From Armatimonadota bacterium (GTDB lineage: Bacteria; Armatimonadota; UBA10988), in contig JACRKZ010000185.1 in the NCBI GenBank assembly GCA_016235455.1, positions 1-35,628 of the forward strand: a stretch of 35,628 bases of DNA, read 5' to 3'. Below the pieces are notes generated by a model. The model was not told the DNA's origin and did not search any database. It saw nothing but the letters and a program-made list of their open reading frames with translations. The translations under genes and the position numbers were made by a program. Positions 16,596 to 24,609 of the stretch are shown piece after piece. Each line of letters begins with the position of its first letter. Positions within the stretch are counted from its first letter, which is position 1.

Positions 16596-17672
16596 CTAGT
16601 CCTCGGTTTGCCGCAGCATCATCTTGAGCTCGGTCAGGTTGCCCGCGCGCGACAGAGCTTCGCGGACATCGATGGTGCCGGCTTTGGCCAGACGGTTGAG
16701 CGCCATGTTCATGGTCTGCATGCCGTACTGCTCTTCGCTCTGCTTGATGATCGGGTAGATGTTGCCGACCGTGCCTTCTTCAATGTAGCCCTGGATGGTC
16801 GGGTTGACGACCATGACCTCATTGGCCACGACGCGGCCGTTGCCGTCCTTGCGCGGGATGAGCTGCTGGCTGATGACCGCGCGCAGGGTCTGGCTCAAGC
16901 GCAGGCAGATCTGCGGCTTCTCGTGCGGTGGGAACATGTTGACGATGCGCTCGATGGTCTCGGCGCAAGAGTTGGTGTGCAGCGTGGAGAGCACCAAGTG
17001 GCCCGTCTCGGCCGCGGCCATGGCCACGCTGATGGATTCCTGGTCGCGCATCTCACCGATGAGGATGACGTCCGGCGCCTGGCGCAGCACGGCGCGCAGG
17101 GCCTTGCCGAAGTTGGTGGTGTCGATCATGACCTCGCGCTGGCTGACGATACAGCGCTTGTCCTGATGCACGAACTCGATGGGGTCCTCGATGGTGACGA
17201 TGTGACCCTTGCGGCCGCGGTTGATCAGGTCGACCATGGCGGCCAGCGTCGTGGACTTGCCTGAGCCGGTCGGGCCGGTGACCAGGATGAACCCCGTGCG
17301 GTTGGCGGCGATGCGCTTGATGACCTGCGGCAGGCCCAGGTCCTCGACCTGCGGGATCTCCAGGGGGATGATGCGGAAGACGATGCCCGTGCTGCCGCGC
17401 TGACGGTAGACGTTGACCCGGAACCGGCAGCGGCCGGGCAGGCTGTAGGCGCAGTCGGCTTCCATCGACTCATGGAAGCGAGCGATCTGCTCAGGCCGCA
17501 TGATCGTCGCCAGGAACCGGTCGATGTCCTGGTTGGTCAGCGGCGCGAAGCTGGGGTCAACCGGATGGACGTCGCCGTGGATGCGCATGGCCGGCGGCGT
17601 GTTGACTTTGAAGAACAGGTCCGACGCCTTGGCGTCCAAACCCCTGGCCAGTGTCTCATCGAGGTTGATCAT
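16596..17672 (-). CDS. PilT-family twitching motility ATPase (copy 3)
   Basis: This is a 358-residue PilT/PilU-like ATPase. It starts MINLDETLARGLDAKASDLF, then has Walker A GPTGSGKS (133-140), APDVILIGEMRDQESI, and HLVLSTLHTNSCAETIERI. The Asn-Ser in the histidine box differs from the Thr-Asp of copies 1 and 2, so it is probably a distinct paralogue with its own role in pilus retraction. It follows a membrane-anchored hypothetical protein by 15 bases and is cotranscribed with it from the promoter at 18515-18543. The downstream terminator closes this unit. Confidence 0.92.
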   Translation of the reverse strand: MINLDETLARGLDAKASDLFFKVNTPPAMRIHGDVHPVDPSFAPLTNQDIDRFLATIMRPEQIARFHESMEADCAYSLPGRCRFRVNVYRQRGSTGIVFRIIPLEIPQVEDLGLPQVIKRIAANRTGFILVTGPTGSGKSTTLAAMVDLINRGRKGHIVTIEDPIEFVHQDKRCIVSQREVMIDTTNFGKALRAVLRQAPDVILIGEMRDQESISVAMAAAETGHLVLSTLHTNSCAETIERIVNMFPPHEKPQICLRLSQTLRAVISQQLIPRKDGNGRVVANEVMVVNPTIQGYIEEGTVGNIYPIIKQSEEQYGMQTMNMALNRLAKAGTIDVREALSRAGNLTELKMMLRQTED

Positions 17673-17687
17673 GCCACGCTACCCTTT

Positions 17688-18464
17688 CTAGACCGAATCC
17701 CGCGCCGACGCCGCGCGGCCCGGCCGGCGGCGTGCCGCACGCCGGCCCAGAAGCAACGACAGAAGCACAAAGGTGATCGCACCACAGCCGAGCGCGCCAA
17801 CCACCACGGCGATCCAGGTACCCGCTCCCGGCGCCGGCCGCTTGGCCGATGTCCCCTCCAACGGCGCCACGGGCAGCGCATACGGCGGCAGGTCCAGCCG
17901 CGTGTAGGCGTCGTTGAGAATCTCCACGTTGAACTCGTGCGAGCGGCCGGTACCGCGGTGCCGGATGCGCACGTTCTTGTCCTCGTAGTCGCCGAGCCCG
18001 CGGTAGTTGAACCGGGTGCCGGCCAGATCGCCGACATCGAAGTTGAGGTCGATGCGCCGATAGCGGCGGAACGCGTCGATGAAAGCTTCGAGCCGGAAGG
18101 TGCCCTTGTCACGGAGCAGGGCACGCTCTGACATGCGGAACCCGATCTGCGGCACGCGGTCGACCACCGAGTAGGTCAGATTGGCCTGGCTGCCATCGAG
18201 GTTGAACGGCCGCAGGTCGCCGAGGCCCTCATAGCCCACCGCCTTGGCCAGCGCCTCCAGGTCGGACCGGGCCTGACCTTCGCTGACCGGGCCGCTGTAG
18301 GCAGCCGAGGCGCTGTAGCCCATGTTCGGGTCGAAGAAGACCACGACCTGCACGCCGGGACCGGCGGCGGTCTCGGGCGAGGCAGGCGGAGACGGCGTCG
18401 CGGCCTGGCCGGCCGAAGCCAGCAGACCCACAATCAGCCATGCCGTCAGGCACCGCCGCGCCAT
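17688..18464 (-). CDS. exported protein with C-terminal membrane anchor, unknown function
   Basis: I do not recognise a family. The product (258 residues from ATG 18464) has a signal peptide (MARRCLTAWLIVGLLASAGQAA) and a Pro/Ala-rich linker. A soluble domain of about 150 residues follows (FFDPNMGYSASAAY onward, rich in basic and tyrosine residues). It ends in one membrane helix (roughly 215-240, IAVVVGALGCGAITFVLLSLLL) with an arginine-rich cytoplasmic tail. The topology would put the domain outside the membrane next to the pilus machinery. The start could also be ATG 18494, which has GGAG at 11 nt, but the promoter implies transcription begins near 18508, which would leave almost no leader. 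It shares an operon with pilT copy 3. Confidence 0.7.
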   Translation of the reverse strand: MARRCLTAWLIVGLLASAGQAATPSPPASPETAAGPGVQVVVFFDPNMGYSASAAYSGPVSEGQARSDLEALAKAVGYEGLGDLRPFNLDGSQANLTYSVVDRVPQIGFRMSERALLRDKGTFRLEAFIDAFRRYRRIDLNFDVGDLAGTRFNYRGLGDYEDKNVRIRHRGTGRSHEFNVEILNDAYTRLDLPPYALPVAPLEGTSAKRPAPGAGTWIAVVVGALGCGAITFVLLSLLLGRRAARRRPGRAASARDSV

Positions 18465-18514
18465 GTCTCGACCACTCACGATCAGCCGCACCATACGCCC
18501 AAAGGCTCCAACCG

Positions 18515-18543
18515 AGTATAGCCGTCGGCGGGTCGCGAGTCAA
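18515..18543 (-). promoter_or_regulatory. sigma-70 promoter of the hypothetical-pilT copy 3 operon
   Basis: On the minus strand TTGACT (18538-18543) and TATACT (18515-18520) are separated by 17 bases; each matches the consensus in five of six positions. This is the best promoter match in the window. It lies back to back with a plus-strand promoter whose -35 begins 2 bases away. Confidence 0.75.
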
Positions 18544-18545
18544 CG

Positions 18546-18575
18546 TTGGCGGTCGCCTGGCGGCCGCGCTACACT
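18546..18575 (+). promoter_or_regulatory. probable promoter of the isoaspartate methyltransferase gene
   Basis: TTGGCG (18546-18551) and TACACT (18570-18575) are separated by 18 bases, 30 bases ahead of the ATG at 18606. The two -35 elements of the divergent promoters are only 2 bases apart (AGTCAAcgTTGGCG), so polymerases would compete or share a regulator. Confidence 0.5.
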
Positions 18576-18605
18576 AGCTACAGAGCCGTGGCCGAGAGCC
18601 CGCCG

Positions 18606-19718
18606 ATGCCAGCCTCGCTTCGCCCCTCGCAGCACGAGTACGCCGACCGACTGCAACGACACCTGGCCGCCCAGCCCGGCTTGCCGTGCGCGGTGCTTGA
18701 GGCCTTCGCGGCGTTACCTCGCCACTGGTTCGTCGACCAACTCGATGGCCGTGACGTATCGCCCGAAACAACCGACACCGACCTGCTCGACCGCCTCTAC
18801 ACCGACCAGGCGCTGTGCATTCAGCGCCGTGGCGGGGTGGGCACCAGCAGTACAAGCCAGCCCTCGCTCATGGCTCTGATGATGGCCGATGTCGGCTTGG
18901 CGCCAGGCCAGCACGTGCTCGAAGTCGGCACTGGCAGCGGCTGGAACGCCGGGCTCATGGCGCGCGTGGTCGGCCCGACGGGCCGCATCGTGACGCTGGA
19001 GGTGGATGCCGAACTGGCCGCCACGGCGCAGGCCCATCTGAGCCGCGCCGCAGCCGGCGACCGCGTCACCGTGCGCTGTGCCGACGGCCTGCTCGGCGCC
19101 CCTGACGACGCGCCGTTCGACGCGATCATTGTCACCGTCGGGTGCCCCGACATCCCGGCCGCGTGGCTGGCGCAACTGGCCGACGGCGGGCGCCTGCTGA
19201 TGCCCTACACCCTACCCGACGGCTCCGCGCCACTGCTCTGCCTGCGTCGGCGGGGCGACAGGATCGCCGGCCGCTGGCTGCGCTGGACCTGGTTCGTGGA
19301 CCTGCGGGGCGGCGGCCTGGCACCGTGGCCCGCGCCGCGTGAGGCCGGTGACCACCTGAGCCGGCGCGCATTGCCCGGCGCGCCCTGGCCCAGCCAGCCG
19401 GGCGACCCGCGGACCAGCGCGCACTTCGACCTATGGCTGCTGGCCAGCGACGAGGCGTTCACCGCGCTGCGCTGGGCCGGTCGCGTGTTGGGCGGGCTGT
19501 GGCAGCCCGACGGACTGGCCTTCTGTGCCGAGTCGGATCTGCGCTGGCGGGGCTCGGCGGCGCTGGCCGACCGGCTCGAACAGCACTGCCAGCAATGGCT
19601 GCGGGCCGGGTCGCCCAGGCTGACCGACTACACGGTCTGCCCAGCCGATCCCGGCCCGCCTGGCAATGCCCTGCTTCTGCGGCGTCCGACGACGCCGCTG
19701 TGGCTGTGCCGCGCGTGA
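18606..19718 (+). CDS. protein-L-isoaspartate O-methyltransferase family protein, long form
   Basis: The first 220 residues match Pcm-type SAM-dependent methyltransferases, which repair isoaspartyl damage in proteins. LEAFAALPRHWFVD, the region GVGTSSTSQPSLMALM that binds the substrate end, the SAM motif LEVGTGSGWNAGLMAR (about 105-120), and FDAIIVTVGCPDIPAAWLAQL are all visible. The product has 370 residues, against roughly 210 for E. coli Pcm. The additional C-terminal part has no motif I know, so the substrate may differ. The ATG at 18606 is chosen because the upstream in-frame starts fall in the promoter. It ends 2 bases before the convergent pspA stop. Confidence 0.85.
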   Translation: MPASLRPSQHEYADRLQRHLAAQPGLPCAVLEAFAALPRHWFVDQLDGRDVSPETTDTDLLDRLYTDQALCIQRRGGVGTSSTSQPSLMALMMADVGLAPGQHVLEVGTGSGWNAGLMARVVGPTGRIVTLEVDAELAATAQAHLSRAAAGDRVTVRCADGLLGAPDDAPFDAIIVTVGCPDIPAAWLAQLADGGRLLMPYTLPDGSAPLLCLRRRGDRIAGRWLRWTWFVDLRGGGLAPWPAPREAGDHLSRRALPGAPWPSQPGDPRTSAHFDLWLLASDEAFTALRWAGRVLGGLWQPDGLAFCAESDLRWRGSAALADRLEQHCQQWLRAGSPRLTDYTVCPADPGPPGNALLLRRPTTPLWLCRA

Positions 19719-19720
19719 GC

Positions 19721-20443
19721 CTACTTGGCGTCGCCCGCGCTCAGGTCCACCTCCACCGAACGCACCTGGCTGTCGCCCATGCCCATGCGTGAGCGCAACT
19801 CGGCCAGATCGCCGTCGAGGTCGGTGGTGTCCAACTGCGCGAACTGCTCTTCGAGGTTGGTCCCCGCCAGTTCCTTGTTGATGTCCACCGCGGCCTCGGC
19901 TTCGGCTTCCTGCTGCATGACCCGCTGTTCCATGCGCTCGAAGGTCTCGAACGCGCTGTGGTCGCCGATGCCCTGCAGCGTCTCCTGGATCTGCTTCTGT
20001 GCTTGGGCGCGCTTCTGCCGCGCAATGAGCAGGTCCTTGCGGCGCTTGGCGTCCTCGATCTTCAGGTTCAGGGCCTTGAGCGCGTTCTTCAGCGCCTCAA
20101 CCGCCTCGGCCTGCTTCTCCCACTGCTCCTGGTACTGTTTGGCCAGTTCCTGGGCGGTGTTGCGCTGGCCCAGAGCCTGCTTGGCCAGGTCTTCCTTGCC
20201 GGCCTGGAGCGCGGCCATGGCGCGCTGCTCCCACTTGGCCGATTCCTCGTTCTGCATGTCCAACTGACGCCGGAGCTTGCGCTCGTCGGCGATGGCCACG
20301 GCCACCTGCCGCTTGGCGTCGGCCAACTGCTCGCGCATCTCAATCAGCATCTGATTGAGCATCTTCTCCGGGTCTTCGGCACGGCTTAGCAAGTCGTTGA
20401 TGTTGGCGCGCAAGATGTCGGCCATTCGCTTGAAGATGCCCAT
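19721..20443 (-). CDS. pspA: PspA/IM30 family membrane-stress protein
   Basis: PspA/Vipp1 proteins are ESCRT-III-like, bind the inner membrane and protect it under stress. The 240 residues start MGIFKRMADILRANINDLL, the amphipathic membrane-binding helix, followed by EDPEKMLNQMLIEMREQLADAK. Long coiled-coil helices run to about residue 190. An acidic C-terminal segment (about 195-240) follows. No pspF or pspB/C genes are nearby. It lies 3 bases behind a YbjN/CesT-fold gene, a pairing that suggests a chaperone-like partner. It ends almost abutting the convergent methyltransferase gene. Confidence 0.95.
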   Translation of the reverse strand: MGIFKRMADILRANINDLLSRAEDPEKMLNQMLIEMREQLADAKRQVAVAIADERKLRRQLDMQNEESAKWEQRAMAALQAGKEDLAKQALGQRNTAQELAKQYQEQWEKQAEAVEALKNALKALNLKIEDAKRRKDLLIARQKRAQAQKQIQETLQGIGDHSAFETFERMEQRVMQQEAEAEAAVDINKELAGTNLEEQFAQLDTTDLDGDLAELRSRMGMGDSQVRSVEVDLSAGDAK

Positions 20444-20446
20444 CGT

Positions 20447-20839
20447 CTACTCTCCCGCCACCGGCGTCGGGCGCATCTCGTGATACAGCTCACCAGCCGC
20501 AATGATCAACGACTCGATGCTGGCCACGAGTTCGCTGTAGTCCAGCGACTCGGCGCGCAGGGTGTCCACCAGCGTCACCGTGCCGTCGTCCACGGCATAG
20601 GCCCCGAACGCTATGCCGTTACTGTTGAGTTCCAACAACCGCCGATAGAGCTGCTCGCGGCCCGTCTCGGGCAAGGACATGACCTTCATGCGCAGCATCA
20701 CAATGGGTGCGTCGTGCCGCACGATCAGTGGCGGCACCCCGTCGGACGACTCGTCGATGCGCCACAGCCCCTCGCCGAGAGTCTCGACCGGGCGGTCCAT
20801 GCGCATCAGATAGCCCTCAATGGTCTCGTTGTCGATCAC
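20447..20839 (-). CDS. YbjN/CesT-like (type III secretion chaperone fold) small protein
   Basis: This is a 130-residue cytoplasmic protein without signal peptide. The pattern EQLYRRLLELNSNGIAFGAY, then DGTVTLVDTL and LDYSELVASIESLI, matches small YbjN or CesT-type chaperone-like proteins. Its position directly before pspA (3-base gap) suggests it helps PspA or is co-induced with it. The start is set at GTG 20839, with AGGAGG at a 9-nt spacing. A GTG two codons earlier would leave only 3 nt. A perfect TTGACA promoter lies upstream. Confidence 0.75.
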   Translation of the reverse strand: MIDNETIEGYLMRMDRPVETLGEGLWRIDESSDGVPPLIVRHDAPIVMLRMKVMSLPETGREQLYRRLLELNSNGIAFGAYAVDDGTVTLVDTLRAESLDYSELVASIESLIIAAGELYHEMRPTPVAGE

Positions 20840-20892
20840 GAACACTTACCTCCTGTCGAGAATGCCGGCCGCACTTGCCGCCCCTGGCTCTG

Positions 20893-20921
20893 AGTATGAG
20901 ATTGCGCTGGGGCGCTGTCAA
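20893..20921 (-). promoter_or_regulatory. sigma-70 promoter of the YbjN-like/pspA operon
   Basis: On the minus strand a perfect TTGACA (20916-20921) is followed after 17 bases by CATACT (20893-20898), four of six matches. It lies about 54 bases ahead of the GTG at 20839, inside the short gap after the Gfo/Idh gene. Confidence 0.6.
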
Positions 20922-20938
20922 CCACGGCCGGGCGCTGG

Positions 20939-21967
20939 CTACAGCGCGAGCGGTAGCCGGACCATTGCTCCTGAGCTGTGGCTGCGGTGTACCGCCTCCA
21001 CCAGCTCGGCGTACTTCAAGCCATCGTGGAAACTCGTGAGTACTGGCACGCCGTCGCGCACGGCATCCACGAAGTTGCGCTCCACCTGCCACGGGTTGGC
21101 CAGTTCGGGTGGCACGCTCACCTCGCGCAGCGTGGTCTCGCCCGCCGTGGCCACCAACACGCTCTCGCGCATCGCTTCCGCTACTATCGTTCCCGCCGAC
21201 CCGAAGAGTTCCACTTTCTCCGGCCCGGCCGCGTGCGCCACGCTGCTCAGGTGCCAGACGCCCTGCGCCCCGCACTCGAACGTGGACAGCGCCGTGACGC
21301 TGTCGGGGATGCTTACGTGGTACGTGCCGCCGCTGGGGTTGGGCCGTTCGCTGACGAAGACGCGGTTGTTGGCCCACACCTCACGCGTGTCGCCGCACCA
21401 GTTGCGCACGATCTCGGCCCAGATGCCCAAGGTCATGGTGTTCTGGCCCGACCACGCCGCACGTTCGCGCCAAGTCGGCGGCCGCTGCTCGTCCGTCGCG
21501 CCGTTGGTCAACGCGGTCACCCGTACCATGCGCAGTTCGCCCAGCAGGCCATCGGCGATGAGCCGGCGCACCAGCCTGTCCACGGCCATCACCGTTGGCG
21601 GCGGACACAACGCAGTGACCCGGTCGGTCAGCATGGCCATCTCATACATGTGCCGCGCATCGGCCGCGTTCATGGTCATGCGCGCCTGGCAGAAGACATG
21701 CTTGCCAGCCATCAGCGCGGCCACCGTGGCATCGCGATGCAGATACGGCCAGGTGCCCACGACGACCACATCGAGATCGTCACGCGCGACCAGCGCGCGC
21801 CAGTCGGTCTCGACGTGCGGGATGTTCCAGCGCTGGGCCACCGCCTGGGCCGACTCCGGCGTGCGATTGGCCACGGCGCGGATCTCCACGCCGTCGATGG
21901 CCGTGAAGCCCGGCAGATGCCGCTGCTCCACAATGCCGCCGGCGCCGATGATGCCGATACGCAGCAT
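20939..21967 (-). CDS. Gfo/Idh/MocA family protein lacking the EKP lysine
   Basis: This is a 342-residue protein with an N-terminal Rossmann fold (RIGIIGAGGIVEQRHLPGF) and the Gfo/Idh/MocA C-terminal alpha/beta domain. Members usually oxidise or reduce sugars and inositols with NAD(P). In the canonical motif E-K-P the lysine polarises the substrate. Here the segment reads GKHVFCQARMTMN, so Gln94-Ala95-Arg96 replaces it. Catalysis may be altered, with Arg taking the role or a different reaction. It is the last gene of the sulfatase operon, 5 bases after the DUF4432 gene. The ATG at 21967 follows an AGG-rich site. The longer frame to 22171 overlaps the upstream gene and is rejected. Confidence 0.88.
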   Translation of the reverse strand: MLRIGIIGAGGIVEQRHLPGFTAIDGVEIRAVANRTPESAQAVAQRWNIPHVETDWRALVARDDLDVVVVGTWPYLHRDATVAALMAGKHVFCQARMTMNAADARHMYEMAMLTDRVTALCPPPTVMAVDRLVRRLIADGLLGELRMVRVTALTNGATDEQRPPTWRERAAWSGQNTMTLGIWAEIVRNWCGDTREVWANNRVFVSERPNPSGGTYHVSIPDSVTALSTFECGAQGVWHLSSVAHAAGPEKVELFGSAGTIVAEAMRESVLVATAGETTLREVSVPPELANPWQVERNFVDAVRDGVPVLTSFHDGLKYAELVEAVHRSHSSGAMVRLPLAL

Positions 21968-21972
21968 GATGC

Positions 21973-23091
21973 CTACCTTTCCGCCGAGAGAGCGAAGGCG
22001 GCGCACGCCGCTTCGCCGTCGAGCACGGCAATGGTCAACACGTAAGTGATGGTCTGGCCTGGTTCGATGAACTTGAGCCGGCCCGCGGCCCGTTCGTCGG
22101 CCCGGCCGCCCACCCGGCAGTTGGCCGGTTCCAAACCGCAGACATACGTACCCGCGGCCATGGACTTCCATTGCACCAATTGGTCAAGTTCGGCCGCGCG
22201 GTAGGTGATGCCGACCCCCAGCCCGCCGTCGAGCGCCGGGTTGATGATGCCCACCTGGCACAGGCCGCGCGCATCGGGCTCGGCCTGGTGGTAGAAGACC
22301 TGCTCGGGGAACTCGGTCGACGGGCGCTCGAAGCCGCGACACGCCGCCAGCCCGGCCGCGGCCACCGCGTCACGCGGCTCGGTGCCGCCCGCCGAGACCA
22401 CCACGCGCGAGGCGGGCGCGACCACGGGCCAGCCGATGTTCATGTGGTAGAGCATCATGTGCGGCATGGTCTGGTGCCCGCGATTGGTCACCTCGTCCAC
22501 GATGCGGATGGTCGGTTCGCCGGCCGTGGCCTGGATGCGGCGCAGCAGTTCCACGTTCTCGCCGAAGATGATCGATTCGCGCACCCGGCCTTGGGCGCAC
22601 AGCAGGTAGTCGTCGCCGTCCCAGTAGCCGTCGGCGGAGACGCCGCGGGCGGGCGTCTGGTTGACCCGGCCATGCAGGCCCAGGCGCACCGTGCCGGGCA
22701 CCTCGGTCGGCGCGCCGGCGGGCATGGGCGCCGCCTCCGGGTCCTCGCTGGGCCCACCGGCGGTCAACATGCCGCAGGTGGTCAGCAGCCCGCCGAAGAA
22801 GCCGCGCAGCCAGCCCAGCCCTTCGGGCTCGTAGTAAGCCGAGTGCGGGATGCCGTTGGCACTCATCCAGGCCAGTGGCCGGCCGTGGTAGCTGGCGTTG
22901 GCGATGTCCATGCCGCGGCCGGGCAGCACGTCGAAGTCGAGGCCGCTGCCGGTGCGGAACCGCAGCACTTCCACGCCACGCTCGGGCCCTTCGGCATACT
23001 CCATACGGCTGACGCCGGCCACTTGGCTCATGTCGCCCACGAGTTGGCAGAGGTCACGGCGGCTCAGGTCGGCGCCGTACAGTCGAGGCAT
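21973..23091 (-). CDS. DUF4432 family protein (aldose 1-epimerase-like)
   Basis: This is a 372-residue protein. The N-terminal part contains GVEVLRFRTGSGLDFDVLPGRGMDIANASYHGRPLAWMS, the beta-sandwich signature of the DUF4432/galactose-mutarotase-like superfamily. Later segments HMMLYHMNIGWP and FERPSTEFPEQVFYH supply histidine and glutamate positions typical of the fold. Aldose epimerases interconvert sugar anomers; its sugar is unknown. The start is ATG 23091, with GGGAG 6 nt upstream; two earlier ATGs sit too near that site. It lies between the sulfatase and a Gfo/Idh gene, which supports a role in carbohydrate use. Confidence 0.85.
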   Translation of the reverse strand: MPRLYGADLSRRDLCQLVGDMSQVAGVSRMEYAEGPERGVEVLRFRTGSGLDFDVLPGRGMDIANASYHGRPLAWMSANGIPHSAYYEPEGLGWLRGFFGGLLTTCGMLTAGGPSEDPEAAPMPAGAPTEVPGTVRLGLHGRVNQTPARGVSADGYWDGDDYLLCAQGRVRESIIFGENVELLRRIQATAGEPTIRIVDEVTNRGHQTMPHMMLYHMNIGWPVVAPASRVVVSAGGTEPRDAVAAAGLAACRGFERPSTEFPEQVFYHQAEPDARGLCQVGIINPALDGGLGVGITYRAAELDQLVQWKSMAAGTYVCGLEPANCRVGGRADERAAGRLKFIEPGQTITYVLTIAVLDGEAACAAFALSAER

Positions 23092-23135
23092 CTGCATCTC
23101 CCGACCGCGCATTGGCCGGGCCGGACCGGATTCCT

Positions 23136-24587
23136 CTACTCGTCGCCCGCCGCCCCACGCTTGGGCCGGCTGGGCGGCCTAATGTCGGGGTTGCGCGTCG
23201 GCATCGGCGCCTGGATCTCGGCGCGCCAGGCCTGCAGCGTGTCGTGCAGTTCCTTGGCCTTGGCCGGCTGCGCCGCCGCCAGGTTCTTCCTCTCGCTCAG
23301 GTCGTCGCGCAGGTTGTACAGCTCGATGCGGCCGTCCTCGAAGAACTCGTGCAGCTTCCAGTCGCCACTGCGCACCGCACCCGCCGGCGTGGTGCGCCAG
23401 CTGTTCAGGCCGGCGCCCAGATAGCCCGGGAAGTGCCAGAACAGCGGCTTCCGCGGCTTGGCAGCGGCGGCGCCGGTCAACAGGTCCACGTAGCTCGTGC
23501 CATCGAGCGGGGCCTTCTCGGGCCGTTTGGCGCCGGTCACCTCCAGCACCGTCGGATACAGATCGACGCTGTTGATGGGTTCGTCGCAGACCGTGCCAGG
23601 CTTGATGTGGCCTGGCCAGCGGAGGATGTATGGCACGCGAATGCCGCCCTCGTAGAGCATGCCCTTGCCGCCCCGCAGCGGCGCGTTGTCGGTGGTGTCG
23701 CCGCCGCCAATCCCTTCGCGCTCGTAGCCGCCAACGCCGCCGTTGTCGCTGGCGTAAACGACCAGCGTGTTCTCGCTGAGGTGCAGTTCATCCAGCAGCC
23801 GGGTCACGCGGCCGACACTCTCGTCCACGCTGGCGATCATGCCGGCATAGGTGGGGTTGCGGTGTCCGCCAGCGGGTGGTTTGGCCCGGAAATGGTCGAT
23901 CCACTCGCGCTTGGCCTCGAGCGGCGCATGGACCGCGAAGTGTGGCAGGTACAAGAAGAACGGCTTGTCCTTGCTGCGCCGCACGAAATCCTCGGCCTTG
24001 TCGGTCAGGAAGTCGGCCAGGTACTCGTCCTTGGGGTGCGCCAGCTTGGGGTTGGTGACGAACCCAAAGTGCTTGCCCATGGACACGACGGCCTCATCGA
24101 AGCCGCGCGCACTGGGATGGTGCTCGGCATCCTCGCCCAGGTGCCACTTGCCGAACATGGCCGTGGCGTAGCCGGCGCGCCGCAGCGCTTGGGCCAGTGT
24201 GACCTTGTCCAGCGGCAGCCGGTTGACGTTGTCCACCGGTCGCAGCGGCCGGCTCTGCCAGTCGAAGCGGTCGATGCCGCCCACGGTGTAGACGCCGGTG
24301 CGTGGGCCGTACAGGCCGGTCATCAGCGCGGCGCGCGTCGGCTGGCAGTTGGGGCCGCAGGTGTAGCCGCTGGTGAATCTCATGCCCTGCGCTGCCAACC
24401 GGTCGATGTGCGGCGACTCGTAGTAGCGGCTGCCATAGCAGCTCAGGTCGGTGTAGCCCTGATCATCGGCCAGGATGAAAACGACATTGGGCCGGCGCGT
24501 CTCGGCGGCCGACCCGCGCCGCGCGGCGCCGATCGCACAGCCGGCGGCGGCCATTGTGCTCCAACGCAGAAACGCACGCCGTTCCAT
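23136..24587 (-). CDS. Tat-exported sulfatase
   Basis: This is a 483-residue type I sulfatase of the alkaline phosphatase superfamily. The N-terminus MERRAFLRWSTMAAAGCAIG looks like a twin-arginine signal. The metal site starts at NVVFILADDQGYTD (Asp41, Asp42). The active-site motif is CQPTRAALMTG, with Cys81 to be converted to formylglycine, and FGKWHLG and YASDNGG follow. It should release sulfate from a sulfated sugar or similar ester outside the cytoplasm. AAGGAG lies 6 nt before ATG 24587. No formylglycine-generating enzyme gene is in the window. It follows the tricorn-like protease by 22 bases in the same operon. Confidence 0.93.
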   Translation of the reverse strand: MERRAFLRWSTMAAAGCAIGAARRGSAAETRRPNVVFILADDQGYTDLSCYGSRYYESPHIDRLAAQGMRFTSGYTCGPNCQPTRAALMTGLYGPRTGVYTVGGIDRFDWQSRPLRPVDNVNRLPLDKVTLAQALRRAGYATAMFGKWHLGEDAEHHPSARGFDEAVVSMGKHFGFVTNPKLAHPKDEYLADFLTDKAEDFVRRSKDKPFFLYLPHFAVHAPLEAKREWIDHFRAKPPAGGHRNPTYAGMIASVDESVGRVTRLLDELHLSENTLVVYASDNGGVGGYEREGIGGGDTTDNAPLRGGKGMLYEGGIRVPYILRWPGHIKPGTVCDEPINSVDLYPTVLEVTGAKRPEKAPLDGTSYVDLLTGAAAAKPRKPLFWHFPGYLGAGLNSWRTTPAGAVRSGDWKLHEFFEDGRIELYNLRDDLSERKNLAAAQPAKAKELHDTLQAWRAEIQAPMPTRNPDIRPPSRPKRGAAGDE

Positions 24588-24609
24588 GGGCCACTCCTTG
24601 GCCGGCTCG

